A stretch of DNA of 64,000 nt, taken from NCBI RefSeq assembly GCF_002812725.1, contig NZ_NMUN01000004.1:620001-684000 (forward strand), given 5' to 3'. Origin of the DNA: Microbacterium sp. BR1 (lineage in GTDB: Bacteria; Actinomycetota; Actinomycetes; Actinomycetales; Microbacteriaceae). Below are positions 11,180 to 20,673 of the stretch, piece after piece. A program made the position numbers and the translations under genes. A model generated the notes under the pieces. The model searched no databases, was not told where the DNA came from, and saw only the letters and a program-made list of their open reading frames with translations. Within the stretch, counting starts at the first letter, position 1, and each line of letters starts with the position of its first letter.

Positions 11180-13261
11180 ATGGTCAGCCCGACACCGACG
11201 ACCGACGCGCCCGCCGGACTTCTCTCGCCCGCGCTCGATGACCTCGGCGTCACGTATACGTCCGACGGCGGTCGGTTGCGCGTGTGGTCGGGGCATGCCG
11301 ACGGCATCGAGCTCGTGATCTTCGACGACACCGACCTCGACTGGATCATTGACACGATTCCCCTGCGCCTCGTCGGCGGTTCGGTGTGGGAGGTCACCAC
11401 GCCGCTGCTCCGACCCGGCACGCGCTACGCGATTCGCGTCAGCGGCCCGACCGGCCCCGGCAACACCTTCAACCCCCGCACCCTTCTGCTCGATCCCTAC
11501 GCCCGTGGCCTGGTGTCCGGCGGGTTCAGCGACTGGCGCTCGGTCGCAATCGACGGATCGTTCGACTGGGGCGGAGTCCAGAAACCCCGCGTACCTCTCG
11601 ACCGCACCGTCATCTACGAGGAACATCTCAAGGGTCTGACCAAGCGCCATCCCGCGATCACACCCGCACTCCACGGCACGTACGCGGGCCTCGCCAACCC
11701 GGCGATGATCGAGTACCTCCAGGGCCTGGGCGTCACGAGCGTCGAGTTGCTGCCCGTCCACGCGTTCGCGAGCGAACCCCGCCTCCACCAGCTCGGGCTC
11801 AGCAACTACTGGGGATACAACACCCTCAACTTCTTCACCCCGCACGCCGCGTACGCCACCGAGGCCAGCCGACGCGAGGGCCCCGAGGCGATCCTGCGCG
11901 AGTTCAAGGGCATGGTGCGCCTGCTGCACGAGGCCGGACTCGAGGTCATCCTCGACGTCGTCTACAACCACACGGCGGAAGAGGGCGTGGGCGGACCGCG
12001 GTCGAGCTTCCGCGGCATCGACAACCGCTCGTACTACCGCCAGCTCGATGACGGCACCTACGTCGACGAGACGGGCTGCGGCAACGCCGTGAACACGGCG
12101 ACGGATGCCTCGGCGCGCCTCATCCTCGATTCCCTCCGCTACTGGGCGAACGACCTGCAGATCGACGGGTTCCGTTTCGACCTCGCCGCGACCCTCGGCC
12201 GCGACGCGCAGCATCACTTCACGCCGGACCACCCGCTGCTGCGCACCATCCTGGACGACCCCGCGCTCGCCGACGTCAAGATGATCGCCGAGCCGTGGGA
12301 TGTCGGCATGGGCGGCTGGCAGACCGGCAACTTCGGCGCCGGCTGGAGTGAGTGGAACGACCGCTATCGCGACCGGGTCCGCAACTTCTGGCTCTCGGAC
12401 GTCGACTACGCCAGACGCGCCTCGACGGCACCTGTCGGGATCGGTGGCTTCGCGACACGCCTCGCCGGTTCGTCCAACACGTTCTCGCACGAGCGCGGGC
12501 CCCTCGCGAGCGTCAACTTCGTCACGGCCCACGATGGGTTCACACTCCGCGATCTCGTCTCGTACGACGTCAAGCACAACCTCGCCAACGGCGAGCAGAA
12601 CCGCGACGGCGCGGACACCAACCGCTCGTTCAACCACGGCGCCGAAGGCCCGACCGACGATCCGCACATCCTCGCGACGCGACGCAAGGCGATGCGAAAC
12701 CTACTGGGCACGCTCCTGCTCTCTTCGGGCATCCCGATGCTGACCGCCGGGGACGAGTTCGGGCGCACGCAGCGCGGCAACAACAACGCGTACTGCCACG
12801 ATTCCACCCTCACCTGGTTGTCGTGGGACCACGCCGATTGGCAGAAGGACCTGCAGGCGCACGTCCGTCGTCTGATCACGCTGCGTGGCGAGAACCCCGC
12901 GCTCCGTCCGATCCGCTTCGCGGTCCAGGACCGGCCGACCCCCTCCGCGTCGGTCATGGACTGGTACGACGAGAGCGGCGCCATGATGTCGATCGATCGC
13001 TGGACGAACCCGGCGCACCGGACGCTTCAGTACGTCGCGGCGTCGACCCCCGAGCACGAGGCGTTCAATCGGATCCTGCTCATGGTCCACGGCAACGAGT
13101 CGCCCATCGACGTCACGCTGCCGGACATCGAGGGGGTGACGCGTTACGTCGAGCTCTGGTCGTCGATCGACGAGCGTCCGGCCGAGATCGCCGAGACCTA
13201 CGAACCGGGTGATCTCGTGCCGTTGCCCGGTACGTCGATGCGGCTCTTCCGCGCCGAATAA
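11180..13261 (+). CDS. glgX: Glycogen debranching enzyme GlgX
   Basis: GH13 isoamylase-type enzyme that cleaves alpha-1,6 branches of glycogen or related glucans in the cytoplasm. The 693-residue product has an N-terminal CBM48 module (RLRVWSGHADGIELVIFDD) and then the GH13 barrel with DVVYNHT, nucleophile Asp in GFRFDLA, acid Glu in IAEPWD and third Asp in TAHDGFTLRDL. The frame is open 31 codons further upstream, but the TAGGGT box seven bases before this ATG favours a leaderless start here. It heads the plus-strand group glgX-glgE-glgB. Confidence 0.93.
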   Translation: MVSPTPTTDAPAGLLSPALDDLGVTYTSDGGRLRVWSGHADGIELVIFDDTDLDWIIDTIPLRLVGGSVWEVTTPLLRPGTRYAIRVSGPTGPGNTFNPRTLLLDPYARGLVSGGFSDWRSVAIDGSFDWGGVQKPRVPLDRTVIYEEHLKGLTKRHPAITPALHGTYAGLANPAMIEYLQGLGVTSVELLPVHAFASEPRLHQLGLSNYWGYNTLNFFTPHAAYATEASRREGPEAILREFKGMVRLLHEAGLEVILDVVYNHTAEEGVGGPRSSFRGIDNRSYYRQLDDGTYVDETGCGNAVNTATDASARLILDSLRYWANDLQIDGFRFDLAATLGRDAQHHFTPDHPLLRTILDDPALADVKMIAEPWDVGMGGWQTGNFGAGWSEWNDRYRDRVRNFWLSDVDYARRASTAPVGIGGFATRLAGSSNTFSHERGPLASVNFVTAHDGFTLRDLVSYDVKHNLANGEQNRDGADTNRSFNHGAEGPTDDPHILATRRKAMRNLLGTLLLSSGIPMLTAGDEFGRTQRGNNNAYCHDSTLTWLSWDHADWQKDLQAHVRRLITLRGENPALRPIRFAVQDRPTPSASVMDWYDESGAMMSIDRWTNPAHRTLQYVAASTPEHEAFNRILLMVHGNESPIDVTLPDIEGVTRYVELWSSIDERPAEIAETYEPGDLVPLPGTSMRLFRAE

Positions 13262-13310
13262 CACCGTTCGCCGGGCGGCGCAAGGCGTATCGTCGCCTGG
13301 GCACGCACGG

Positions 13311-13316
13311 TAGGTT
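13311..13316 (+). promoter_or_regulatory. Leaderless -10 box of glgE-glgB
   Basis: TAGGTT lies exactly six bases before GTG 13323, giving glgE its own promoter 62 bases after the glgX stop and fixing the start choice. Confidence 0.55.
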
Positions 13317-13322
13317 CGGGGT

Positions 13323-15407
13323 GTGGCTGCCCCTTCTGCAAATGCTGTCCCCCGAGCGTGGCGGAGCGCCGCCGCCCTGCCCGTCCGCCCCGCCGTCGCG
13401 TGGCCCGATGAGGGCACGACCGCGGCTGGTCGTATCCCGATGTTCCACCCGCACCCGGCGGTTCCGGGCGACCTGTACCGGCCGAAGGCTTATGCGACAG
13501 AGGCCGTCCCGTTCGTCGTGACCGCGTTCCGCGAGGGGCACGATCGCATCGGCGTGCACCTGCGCCTCTTCTCCCCCGGCGGTGACGAGTCGTTGCACCG
13601 GCTCACGGCTCTCGACGACGGCTTCGACCGTTGGCGGGTTCTCGTCGCGCCGCTCGAACAGGGCGTGTGGACCTTCCGTTTCGAGGCCTTCGCCGACGAG
13701 TACGCGACGTGGCACCATGCGGCCGGGCTGAAGATCGCCGCGGGCGTCGACGCACCGCTGATGCGTCGGATGGGCTCGGACCTGTTCGAGCGGGCCGCGT
13801 CGGAACGCAGCCGACCGGCCGGCGAGCGTCGTCTGCTCCAGGCATCCGCTGCCCGTCTTCGCGACACGGATGTGACGGATGTCGAAGCGCTCGAGATCGT
13901 CGAGGACGCCTCGATCGCGGCATCCTTCGCGGCCCGCCCCGTCGCCTCGCTCGTGACGATCGGCGCGACGCGCGAGCTGCTCGTGGAACGCCGCCGCGCG
14001 GGGGTGGGCGCCTGGTACGAGTTCTTCCCCCGTTCGGAGGGCGCGAAGCGCCTGAAGAACGGACGCGTCAAGAGCGGTACGTTCCGCACCGCGATGAAGC
14101 GCCTGCCCGATGTCGCCGCGATGGGCTTCGACGTTCTCTACCTGCCGCCGATCCATCCGATCGGCGAAACGCATCGCAAGGGGCGCAACAACTCACTCGA
14201 GACCGAACCGGGTGATCCGGGCTCGCCGTGGGCGATCGGCGGCGCCGCGGGCGGGCACGACACGATCCACCCCGATCTCGGGACGCTCAACGACTTCCGC
14301 GCGTTCGTGCGCGCGGCACGCGCCGAGGGCATCGAGGTCGCGATCGACTTCGCGCTGCAGGCCTCGCCCGATCACCCGTGGGTGACGGAGCATCCCGAAT
14401 GGTTCACGACGCTGCCCGATGGCTCGATCGCGTACGCGGAGAACCCGCCGAAGAAGTATCAGGACATCTATCCGATCAACTTCGACAACGACGGACCCGG
14501 CATCCGCGCCGAAGCCCTGCGGCTGCTTCGGCACTGGATCGCGCAGGGCGTCGAGATCTTCCGCGTCGACAACCCGCACACCAAACCCCTGCAGTTCTGG
14601 GAGTGGCTGATCCGCACTGTGAGTGCCGAACACCCCGGTGTCGTCTTCCTCGCCGAGGCTTTCGCGCGCCCCGCGATCATGCAGGGACTCGCGATGGCCG
14701 GATTCCAGCAGAGTTACACCTACTTCACGTGGCGAAACACGAAGAAGGAGCTCGAGGAGTTCCTGACGGGGCTCGCGACCGAGACGGCCGACTTCCTGCG
14801 TCCGAACCTGTTCGTCAACACCCCCGACATCCTCACCGAGTACCTCCAATACGGGGGCCGGGCCGCCTACAAGACGCGTGCCGCCATTGCCGCCACCGCC
14901 GCCCCGACCTACGGCGTCTACGCGGGATACGAGCTGTACGAGAGCGTTGCGCGACCGGGCTCGGAAGAGAACATCGACAACGAGAAGTACGAATACAAGA
15001 CGCGCGATTGGGCCGGTGCCGAGGCATCCGGCAATTCCCTCGCGCCGTATCTCAGGATGCTGAATCGCGTCCGTGGCGAGCATCCCGCGTTGCAGCAACT
15101 GCGCAATATCCGTATCCACTGGAGCGACGACGAGGCGATCCTGGTCTACTCGAAGCACCTCGATGCGGCGCTCACCCCCACGGGCGAGTCCGACACGCTC
15201 ATCGTCGTCGCGAACGTCGACCCCCACTCCGCGCGCGAAACGACCGTCTATCTCGACACCCGGGAGTGGGGCGTGGTGCCCGGCGAGACCTTCGAGGTCG
15301 AAGACCTGGTCTCGGGAGCCGTGTGGACCTGGAGCGACCGCAACTACGTCCGTCTCGATGCTTTCTCCGAGCCGGTGCACATTCTGATGGTGAGGAGCCC
15401 CCGATGA
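13323..15407 (+). CDS. glgE: Maltosyltransferase GlgE
   Basis: Transfers maltose from alpha-maltose-1-phosphate to the non-reducing end of alpha-1,4-glucan, the elongating step of the GlgE pathway. The 694-residue length is close to the Mycobacterium enzyme. An N-terminal beta domain is followed by the GH13_3 barrel: DVLYLPPIHPIGETH, AIDFALQASPDHPW, nucleophile Asp in EIFRVDNPHTKP and acid Glu in VFLAEAFARP. The start is a leaderless GTG. The stop overlaps the glgB start (ATGA). TreS and the maltokinase that make its substrate are not in the window. Confidence 0.94.
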   Translation: MAAPSANAVPRAWRSAAALPVRPAVAWPDEGTTAAGRIPMFHPHPAVPGDLYRPKAYATEAVPFVVTAFREGHDRIGVHLRLFSPGGDESLHRLTALDDGFDRWRVLVAPLEQGVWTFRFEAFADEYATWHHAAGLKIAAGVDAPLMRRMGSDLFERAASERSRPAGERRLLQASAARLRDTDVTDVEALEIVEDASIAASFAARPVASLVTIGATRELLVERRRAGVGAWYEFFPRSEGAKRLKNGRVKSGTFRTAMKRLPDVAAMGFDVLYLPPIHPIGETHRKGRNNSLETEPGDPGSPWAIGGAAGGHDTIHPDLGTLNDFRAFVRAARAEGIEVAIDFALQASPDHPWVTEHPEWFTTLPDGSIAYAENPPKKYQDIYPINFDNDGPGIRAEALRLLRHWIAQGVEIFRVDNPHTKPLQFWEWLIRTVSAEHPGVVFLAEAFARPAIMQGLAMAGFQQSYTYFTWRNTKKELEEFLTGLATETADFLRPNLFVNTPDILTEYLQYGGRAAYKTRAAIAATAAPTYGVYAGYELYESVARPGSEENIDNEKYEYKTRDWAGAEASGNSLAPYLRMLNRVRGEHPALQQLRNIRIHWSDDEAILVYSKHLDAALTPTGESDTLIVVANVDPHSARETTVYLDTREWGVVPGETFEVEDLVSGAVWTWSDRNYVRLDAFSEPVHILMVRSPR

Positions 15408-17593
15408 CCGAGCACGAGACACGTGGGCACGGAGTACACACCGTGTCGCAGAACGACCTCGACCTGGTGGCGACGGGCTCGCACTATTCGCCCCACAGTG
15501 TGCTCGGGCATCACGCCGGGCAGGATGCGTCGGGCCACGCGATCACGACGATTCGCGTTCGTCGTCCCCTCGCCGAGACGGTGACCGCGATCACGGACGG
15601 CGGTCGCACGGCTCTCGATCACGTGCGGAGCGGGATCTGGGAGGGCACGCATCCCGGCGCCCCCGTGCCGTACCGCATCGAGGCGACCTACGCCTCCGCA
15701 CCCGCGTGGACCGCCGATGACCCCTACCGTTTCGTTCCGACCGTCGGCGATCTCGATCTGCACCTGATCGCCGAGGGGCGGCACGAAGAGCTCTGGCGCG
15801 TACTCGGTTCGCACCTGCGCGATCACCAGGGCGTTGCGGGCACCTCATTCGCCGTCTGGGCGCCGAACGCACAGGCCGTGCGGGTCGTCGGGGACTTCAA
15901 CGGCTGGGACGGCCAGAGTCATCCGATGCGCTCGATGGGTGGATCGGGCGTGTGGGAGTTGTTCGTCCCGGCGGTCGGCGAGGGCTCCGCCTACAAGTAC
16001 GAACTCCTCACGGGAGACGGACGCTGGATCATCAAAGCCGATCCGATGGCACGCTGGGCCGAGGTTCCGCCGGCAACCGCCTCGGTCGTGACCAAGGCGC
16101 GCCACGAGTGGCGGGACGACGAGTGGATGGAACGCCGCGCGCGCACGACGCCCGTCGACCAGCCCATGTCGGTCTACGAGATCCACCTCGGTTCATGGCG
16201 CCCCGGCCTGACGTACCGCACCGCCGCCGACGACATCATCGGCCACGTCACCTCACTCGGCTTCACCCACGTCGAATTCCTTCCGCTGGCGGAACACCCG
16301 TTCGGGGGCTCGTGGGGCTACCAGGTCACGGGGTACTACGCCCCGACCAGCCGATTCGGCACGCCGGACGATCTGCGACACCTGATCGATCGGCTGCACC
16401 AGGCGGGAATCGGCGTGATCATGGACTGGGTCCCGGGGCACTTCCCCAAGGACGAGTTCGCGCTGGCCCGATTCGACGGACGGCCGCTCTACGAGCACGC
16501 CGATCCCCACCGCGGCGAGCACAAGGACTGGGGGACGTACATCTTCGATTACGGTCGCCGCGAGGTCCGCAACTTCCTGGTCGCGAACGCCCTGTACTGG
16601 TTCGAGGAGTTCCACGTCGACGGTCTGCGCGTCGACGCCGTCGCGTCCATGCTCTACCTCGACTACTCCCGCAACGAAGGCGAGTGGACGCCGAACATCC
16701 ATGGCGGGCGCGAGAACCTCGAGGCGATCGGCTTCCTGCAGGAGGTCAACGCGACGGCGTACAAGCGCTACCCCGGTATCGCGATGATCGCCGAGGAATC
16801 CACGAGCTACCCCGGTGTGACGGCCCCGACCAGCCAGGGCGGACTGGGCTTCGGACTGAAGTGGAACATGGGCTGGATGAACGACACGCTCCAGTATTTC
16901 GGGCGAGACCCGATGTACCGGGCGCACCACGAGGGCGAGATCACCTTCACCTTCGTCTACGCGTTCAGCGAGAACTTCGTGCTGCCGATCAGTCACGACG
17001 AGGTCGTGCACGGCAAGGGCACTCTGGTGTCACGGATGCCCGGAGACCACTGGCAGAAGCTCGCGAATGCCCGCGCATTCCTCGGGTTCCAGTGGGGCCA
17101 TCCGGGCAAGCAACTGCTCTTCATGGGCCAGGAGTTCGGGCAGATCTCGGAGTGGTCCGAGGGACGCTCGCTCGACTGGTGGATTCTCGACCAACCGCTG
17201 CACGCCCAGCTTCAGGCATTCGTGTCGGTGCTCAACGCGACCTACCGCGAGCACGCACCGCTCTGGTCGCGCGATCACGACGGCGCCGCGTTCCGGCGGC
17301 TGTTCGGTCCGCAGCACAACCCGAACGTCGTCGCCTTCGCGCGCACGGACTGGCACGGCAACACGGTCGCTGTGCTGTGCAATTTCTCGGGCGTGCCCGT
17401 CCACGACTTCGAGCTCGAGATGCCGGAAGCCGGCGTCTGGACCGAGATCCTCAACTCGGACGCCGTCGAGTATGGCGGCTCGGGCGTCGGCAACTTCGGC
17501 ATCGTCAACGCCGCGCCCGCGGGCGACGGTGCCGCTCGCGCAAGCATCACGCTGCCGCCGCTCGGCGTGATCTGGCTCCATCACTCGCGGTGA
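15404..17593 (+). CDS. glgB: 1,4-alpha-glucan branching enzyme GlgB
   Basis: Cuts alpha-1,4 chains and rejoins them as alpha-1,6 branches. The 729-residue GH13_9 enzyme has two N-terminal beta modules (the second, CBM48, near WAPNAQAVRVVGDFNGWD), then IMDWVPGHFPKDEF, nucleophile Asp in GLRVDAVASMLY, acid Glu in MIAEESTSYPG and LPISHDEVVHGKG. The ATG at 15404 overlaps the glgE stop and has GAGGAG nearby. The frame is open far into glgE, but that part is glgE read in another frame. Confidence 0.96.
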   Translation: MTEHETRGHGVHTVSQNDLDLVATGSHYSPHSVLGHHAGQDASGHAITTIRVRRPLAETVTAITDGGRTALDHVRSGIWEGTHPGAPVPYRIEATYASAPAWTADDPYRFVPTVGDLDLHLIAEGRHEELWRVLGSHLRDHQGVAGTSFAVWAPNAQAVRVVGDFNGWDGQSHPMRSMGGSGVWELFVPAVGEGSAYKYELLTGDGRWIIKADPMARWAEVPPATASVVTKARHEWRDDEWMERRARTTPVDQPMSVYEIHLGSWRPGLTYRTAADDIIGHVTSLGFTHVEFLPLAEHPFGGSWGYQVTGYYAPTSRFGTPDDLRHLIDRLHQAGIGVIMDWVPGHFPKDEFALARFDGRPLYEHADPHRGEHKDWGTYIFDYGRREVRNFLVANALYWFEEFHVDGLRVDAVASMLYLDYSRNEGEWTPNIHGGRENLEAIGFLQEVNATAYKRYPGIAMIAEESTSYPGVTAPTSQGGLGFGLKWNMGWMNDTLQYFGRDPMYRAHHEGEITFTFVYAFSENFVLPISHDEVVHGKGTLVSRMPGDHWQKLANARAFLGFQWGHPGKQLLFMGQEFGQISEWSEGRSLDWWILDQPLHAQLQAFVSVLNATYREHAPLWSRDHDGAAFRRLFGPQHNPNVVAFARTDWHGNTVAVLCNFSGVPVHDFELEMPEAGVWTEILNSDAVEYGGSGVGNFGIVNAAPAGDGAARASITLPPLGVIWLHHSR

Positions 17594-17601
17594 GTGCACG
17601 G

Positions 17602-17637
17602 CGTCCGGTGCGGCGTATCGACCCGCCGCCCCGGACG
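17602..17637. terminator. Bidirectional hairpin between glgB and the thioredoxin gene
   Basis: CGTCCGGTGCGGCG (17602-17615) pairs with 17624-17637 at 13 of 14 positions around an 8-base loop. It lies between convergent genes. No U tract follows, so termination would rely on the stem alone. Confidence 0.6.
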
Positions 17638-17647
17638 TGGCGCGTTC

Positions 17648-18628
17648 TCAGAAGAGCAGCGACGCCAGGCGGCCACGCGCGCGGATGACGCGCGGGTCCG
17701 GATCGCCGATCAGCCCGAACAGCTCGAGCAGACGCTCGCGCACGGGCGCACGCTCGTCGTCGGGCAGCGCCGCGAACAGGTCGAGGAGTCGTCCGAACGC
17801 GTCATCGACGTGTCCCCCGGCGATGTCGAGATCCGCGACCGCGAACTGCGCTGGCACATCCGTGGGGGCGGCCGCCGCGGCGGCGCGCGCCGCTTCGAGC
17901 TCGAGACCCGACACCCGACTCAGCAGGCGAACCTGACCGAGGCCCGCGCGCGCGTCCTCATCCCTCGGATTCTCGACCAGCGCCTGCTCGTAAGCCCGGA
18001 CGGCGGCGTCGTAGTCGCCCTCTTCGATGGCCGCGAACGCGGCGGCGTGTAGCGGAGGGAGCGGCGGCTCGGACGGCTCGACGGCCTCACCGTCGGCGTC
18101 GCCGGCTTCGGCATCCGTCACGGAGAGTGTCCCCGTCACGCCGTTCTGGGCTGCGAGCTGCAGGAGCTGGGCGAACACCTCGCGCACCTGCTGCTCGGGA
18201 ACCGCACCGGTGAACAGCGGAACCGGCTGTCCGCCGACCAGGGCCACGACGAGCGGGATGGACTGTGCACGAAATGCCTGGGCGAGCTGCGGGTTCGCAT
18301 CCACGTCGACCTTCACCAGGACGAGGCGTCCGCCGAGCTCGGTGATCACGGACTCGAGGATCGGGCTCAGCTGCTTGCACGGCCCGCACCACTCGGCCCA
18401 CAGATCGATGACGACGGGGACCGTACGCGACAGCTCGAGGATCTCACCGAACGTCTCGTCCGTGGCGTCTCGCACCAGCCCGGCACCGCCACTCGCAGCG
18501 GCGGGGCCCCCGGCGCCGGAAGCCGCGGCGGCCGCGGCGCCCGGAGCGGGCGGCTGCGGGCGGTTGCGCAGCGATGACAGGTCGACGGCGCCGCGGAGGA
18601 CGGCGCCGGGATTGGCGTTCAGACTCAT
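17648..18628 (-). CDS. Thioredoxin-TPR co-chaperone (CnoX/YbbN-like)
   Basis: A 326-residue protein with an Ala/Gly/Pro-rich N-terminal linker (about 25-50), a thioredoxin domain with active site WCGPC (Cys81, Cys84) and a C-terminal TPR-like region (about 195-320). This is the layout of YbbN/CnoX, which guards client proteins during oxidative stress. The full CGPC suggests retained redox activity, unlike the SxxC form in E. coli. Its ATG overlaps the stop of the upstream membrane protein gene (ATGA), so the two are translated together. Confidence 0.88.
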   Translation of the reverse strand: MSLNANPGAVLRGAVDLSSLRNRPQPPAPGAAAAAASGAGGPAAASGGAGLVRDATDETFGEILELSRTVPVVIDLWAEWCGPCKQLSPILESVITELGGRLVLVKVDVDANPQLAQAFRAQSIPLVVALVGGQPVPLFTGAVPEQQVREVFAQLLQLAAQNGVTGTLSVTDAEAGDADGEAVEPSEPPLPPLHAAAFAAIEEGDYDAAVRAYEQALVENPRDEDARAGLGQVRLLSRVSGLELEAARAAAAAAPTDVPAQFAVADLDIAGGHVDDAFGRLLDLFAALPDDERAPVRERLLELFGLIGDPDPRVIRARGRLASLLF

Positions 18629-20502
18629 TGGATGACTCCCGCGCTGAGGATGTTCGAGGCATAGCCGAGCAGCCGGATCTGTCCGCCGTCGGCCTGATTG
18701 GGTACGTAGAAGAAGAGCTGGTCGGAGAAGTTCGTCTGGAAGCCGGACGCCGAGCTGGCCGTGCCGGCGAGGGCCTCCACCGTCGGGTTGCCGTCGAGCT
18801 TGATCACGGCGTCGCTGTTCGTCGGTTTGACGGTGTCGGTCTCGGTGAGGCTGACGGCGACGATCGCACCGGATTCGAGAGTCGCCAGGCCGATCGCGGG
18901 GTACGCGCCGGCGGCCGACGAGAAGGTCAGACTGCCCGTCTCCGCGCCGGTCTGGTTGAACTGATCCAGACGGGTCCGGCGGTCCTCCGCGACCTTCACG
19001 CGGAACTGATCGCCCTCTTCCTCGAACAGGGACGCATAGCTGCTGTTCTCTCCGTTGTTGAGCACGTCCGCGTACGCCGCGGCCAACTCCTGGGGTTCCA
19101 GAATCAGGAACGGAGAGTCTGGCGGCACGAGCGCCGCACCGATCGTGGCGGGCGCGACACCACCCGGGAACTCAGCGGATGCGGCCAGGCTCGCGAGGTA
19201 AGTGAGCTTGTATTCCGACCAGGCATCCTGCTGCGTCAGGACGGCCACGGTCGGGGCAACCGTCGTCTCGCCCTCTTCGCCCACGACCGTCATGATCGTC
19301 CGCGGCCAGAGGTCGTATGCCTGGGGAAGCACGATCTGCAGCGGTTCGGTCGGGATCGCCGGCAGCGCCGGGTGATCGGCGACCTTGCTGCGGATCAGGT
19401 AGTTCGCCTTGCGCTCATCCAGTACGGCACCCGCGAGTCGCGTCGCCGCGAGATCGCCGTTGGCCGCGACATCCGCTTCGGATACCGTCTGCGCGACCTT
19501 CGCAAGAATGCGCTTCGCCTGCGTCTCGGTGACGGCCGGTGCGTCCTGCTCGTCCGCCGCGATCACGCTCGCGGACGGCGAGGGGGTGGCCGACGCCGCC
19601 AGCTGCGGCCAGGATTCGGCGGTACAGCCGGTGAAGAGCAGCCCGGCGATGGCGATGCTCGGAATGACGACGAAGCCGCGGGTGCCGCCACGCAGTGCAC
19701 GACGGGAGGGAGCGCCCGAGCTGATCACGCCCTTCGCCTCGGCATCTCCGGCGGGAATCGTGTCGAGGGGCTGCGTCACGGGCTGCGGCAGCCCCTTGCG
19801 CCGCGGACCACGCGAGCGGCGCGCGTGCCGGATGCCCAACAGGTACAGGAGCACGCCGAGCACCATCAGGATGCTTCCGGCCACGATGAGCGGACCCGCC
19901 CAGGGGGTCGAGTTGTCGAGGGGCCAGCGGATCTCGATCGACTCCGGCGCCGCTGCCGTGCCATCCGCGGCGAGCAGAACGCTCATCGTGTCGGGCAGCT
20001 GCAGCTGGGCCGTGAGCGTTCCCTCGTCGGTGAACTCATCGAGCCACAGGTCGGACCCGGCAGGGTTGCGCCCTACGGCGGTCCCCGTCGCGGCCTGGTC
20101 TGACGTCGTGTCGCCCTCGGTCGCTGCATCCGCAGCGCCATCCGCGGCGGGACCGTCGGTTGCGGGGCCCTCCTTCTGCGGATCAACCGTTTCGGTGACG
20201 ATCTCGCCCGTGTCATCCAGCGTGACACGCGTATACGAGACATCCGAGAGCCAGGCCGTGACGTCCGCCGTGCGCCCGTAGGCGGCGTACACGGGGCCGG
20301 TGTCGACCGATGCCGTCAGCGTCTGCGAACCCGGTGCGCTTGTCAGGACCGCGCCATCGATCAGCGTGTACGGAAGACCGTCGGAAGCGCTGATCTTGGT
20401 CTCGGTCGTATCGGCGCCCACGAACACCGTCCGCTGCGCGATACCCGCGCCGATCAGTACGGCGGCGAGCACGAATGCCGCGACAGCCCAGACAAAACGC
20501 AA
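18625..20502 (-). CDS. Actinobacterial membrane protein with internal lipobox-like segment
   Basis: Function unknown. I chose TTG 20502 (625 residues). GGAGGA lies eight bases upstream, and the CTGACA/TAGTCT promoter would start transcription near 20553, which excludes the ATG at 20556 that would give 643 residues. In 625-residue numbering a membrane segment follows the start, then an extracytoplasmic region rich in Asp, Ala and Thr, a second membrane segment (about 203-223) and a basic cytoplasmic loop. A third hydrophobic stretch ends in GLLFTGC (Cys293), which looks like a lipoprotein signal. A secreted-type domain of about 330 residues follows. It overlaps the thioredoxin-TPR gene (ATGA). 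Confidence 0.75.
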   Translation of the reverse strand: MRFVWAVAAFVLAAVLIGAGIAQRTVFVGADTTETKISASDGLPYTLIDGAVLTSAPGSQTLTASVDTGPVYAAYGRTADVTAWLSDVSYTRVTLDDTGEIVTETVDPQKEGPATDGPAADGAADAATEGDTTSDQAATGTAVGRNPAGSDLWLDEFTDEGTLTAQLQLPDTMSVLLAADGTAAAPESIEIRWPLDNSTPWAGPLIVAGSILMVLGVLLYLLGIRHARRSRGPRRKGLPQPVTQPLDTIPAGDAEAKGVISSGAPSRRALRGGTRGFVVIPSIAIAGLLFTGCTAESWPQLAASATPSPSASVIAADEQDAPAVTETQAKRILAKVAQTVSEADVAANGDLAATRLAGAVLDERKANYLIRSKVADHPALPAIPTEPLQIVLPQAYDLWPRTIMTVVGEEGETTVAPTVAVLTQQDAWSEYKLTYLASLAASAEFPGGVAPATIGAALVPPDSPFLILEPQELAAAYADVLNNGENSSYASLFEEEGDQFRVKVAEDRRTRLDQFNQTGAETGSLTFSSAAGAYPAIGLATLESGAIVAVSLTETDTVKPTNSDAVIKLDGNPTVEALAGTASSASGFQTNFSDQLFFYVPNQADGGQIRLLGYASNILSAGVIQ

Positions 20503-20559
20503 ACGAAAACTCCTCCATCGACGCGCCCGGGAGAGTTTCGGCGCGGAAGCGGACATCCC

Positions 20560-20587
20560 AGACTACCGAAGTACGCCTGAATGTCAG
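20560..20587 (-). promoter_or_regulatory. Promoter of the membrane protein-thioredoxin operon
   Basis: On the minus strand, -35 CTGACA (complement of 20582-20587) and -10 TAGTCT (20560-20565) are 16 bases apart. The predicted start near 20553 falls inside the ATG at 20556-20554, which supports the downstream TTG with its GGAGGA site as the true start. Confidence 0.5.
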
Positions 20588-20673
20588 CCCCACGCGCGTG
20601 AAGCGCGTGAACAGGGTGGTCCGCCCGTATTCTGACGTGACGCGCGTCGGGCGCGTCGCAGCCGGAGGTGCAC

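Noticed and set aside
14228..15403. Long N-terminal extension of glgB through glgE
   Set aside because: The extension is glgE read in another frame; the ATG at 15404 with its ribosome binding site and ATGA overlap is the real start.
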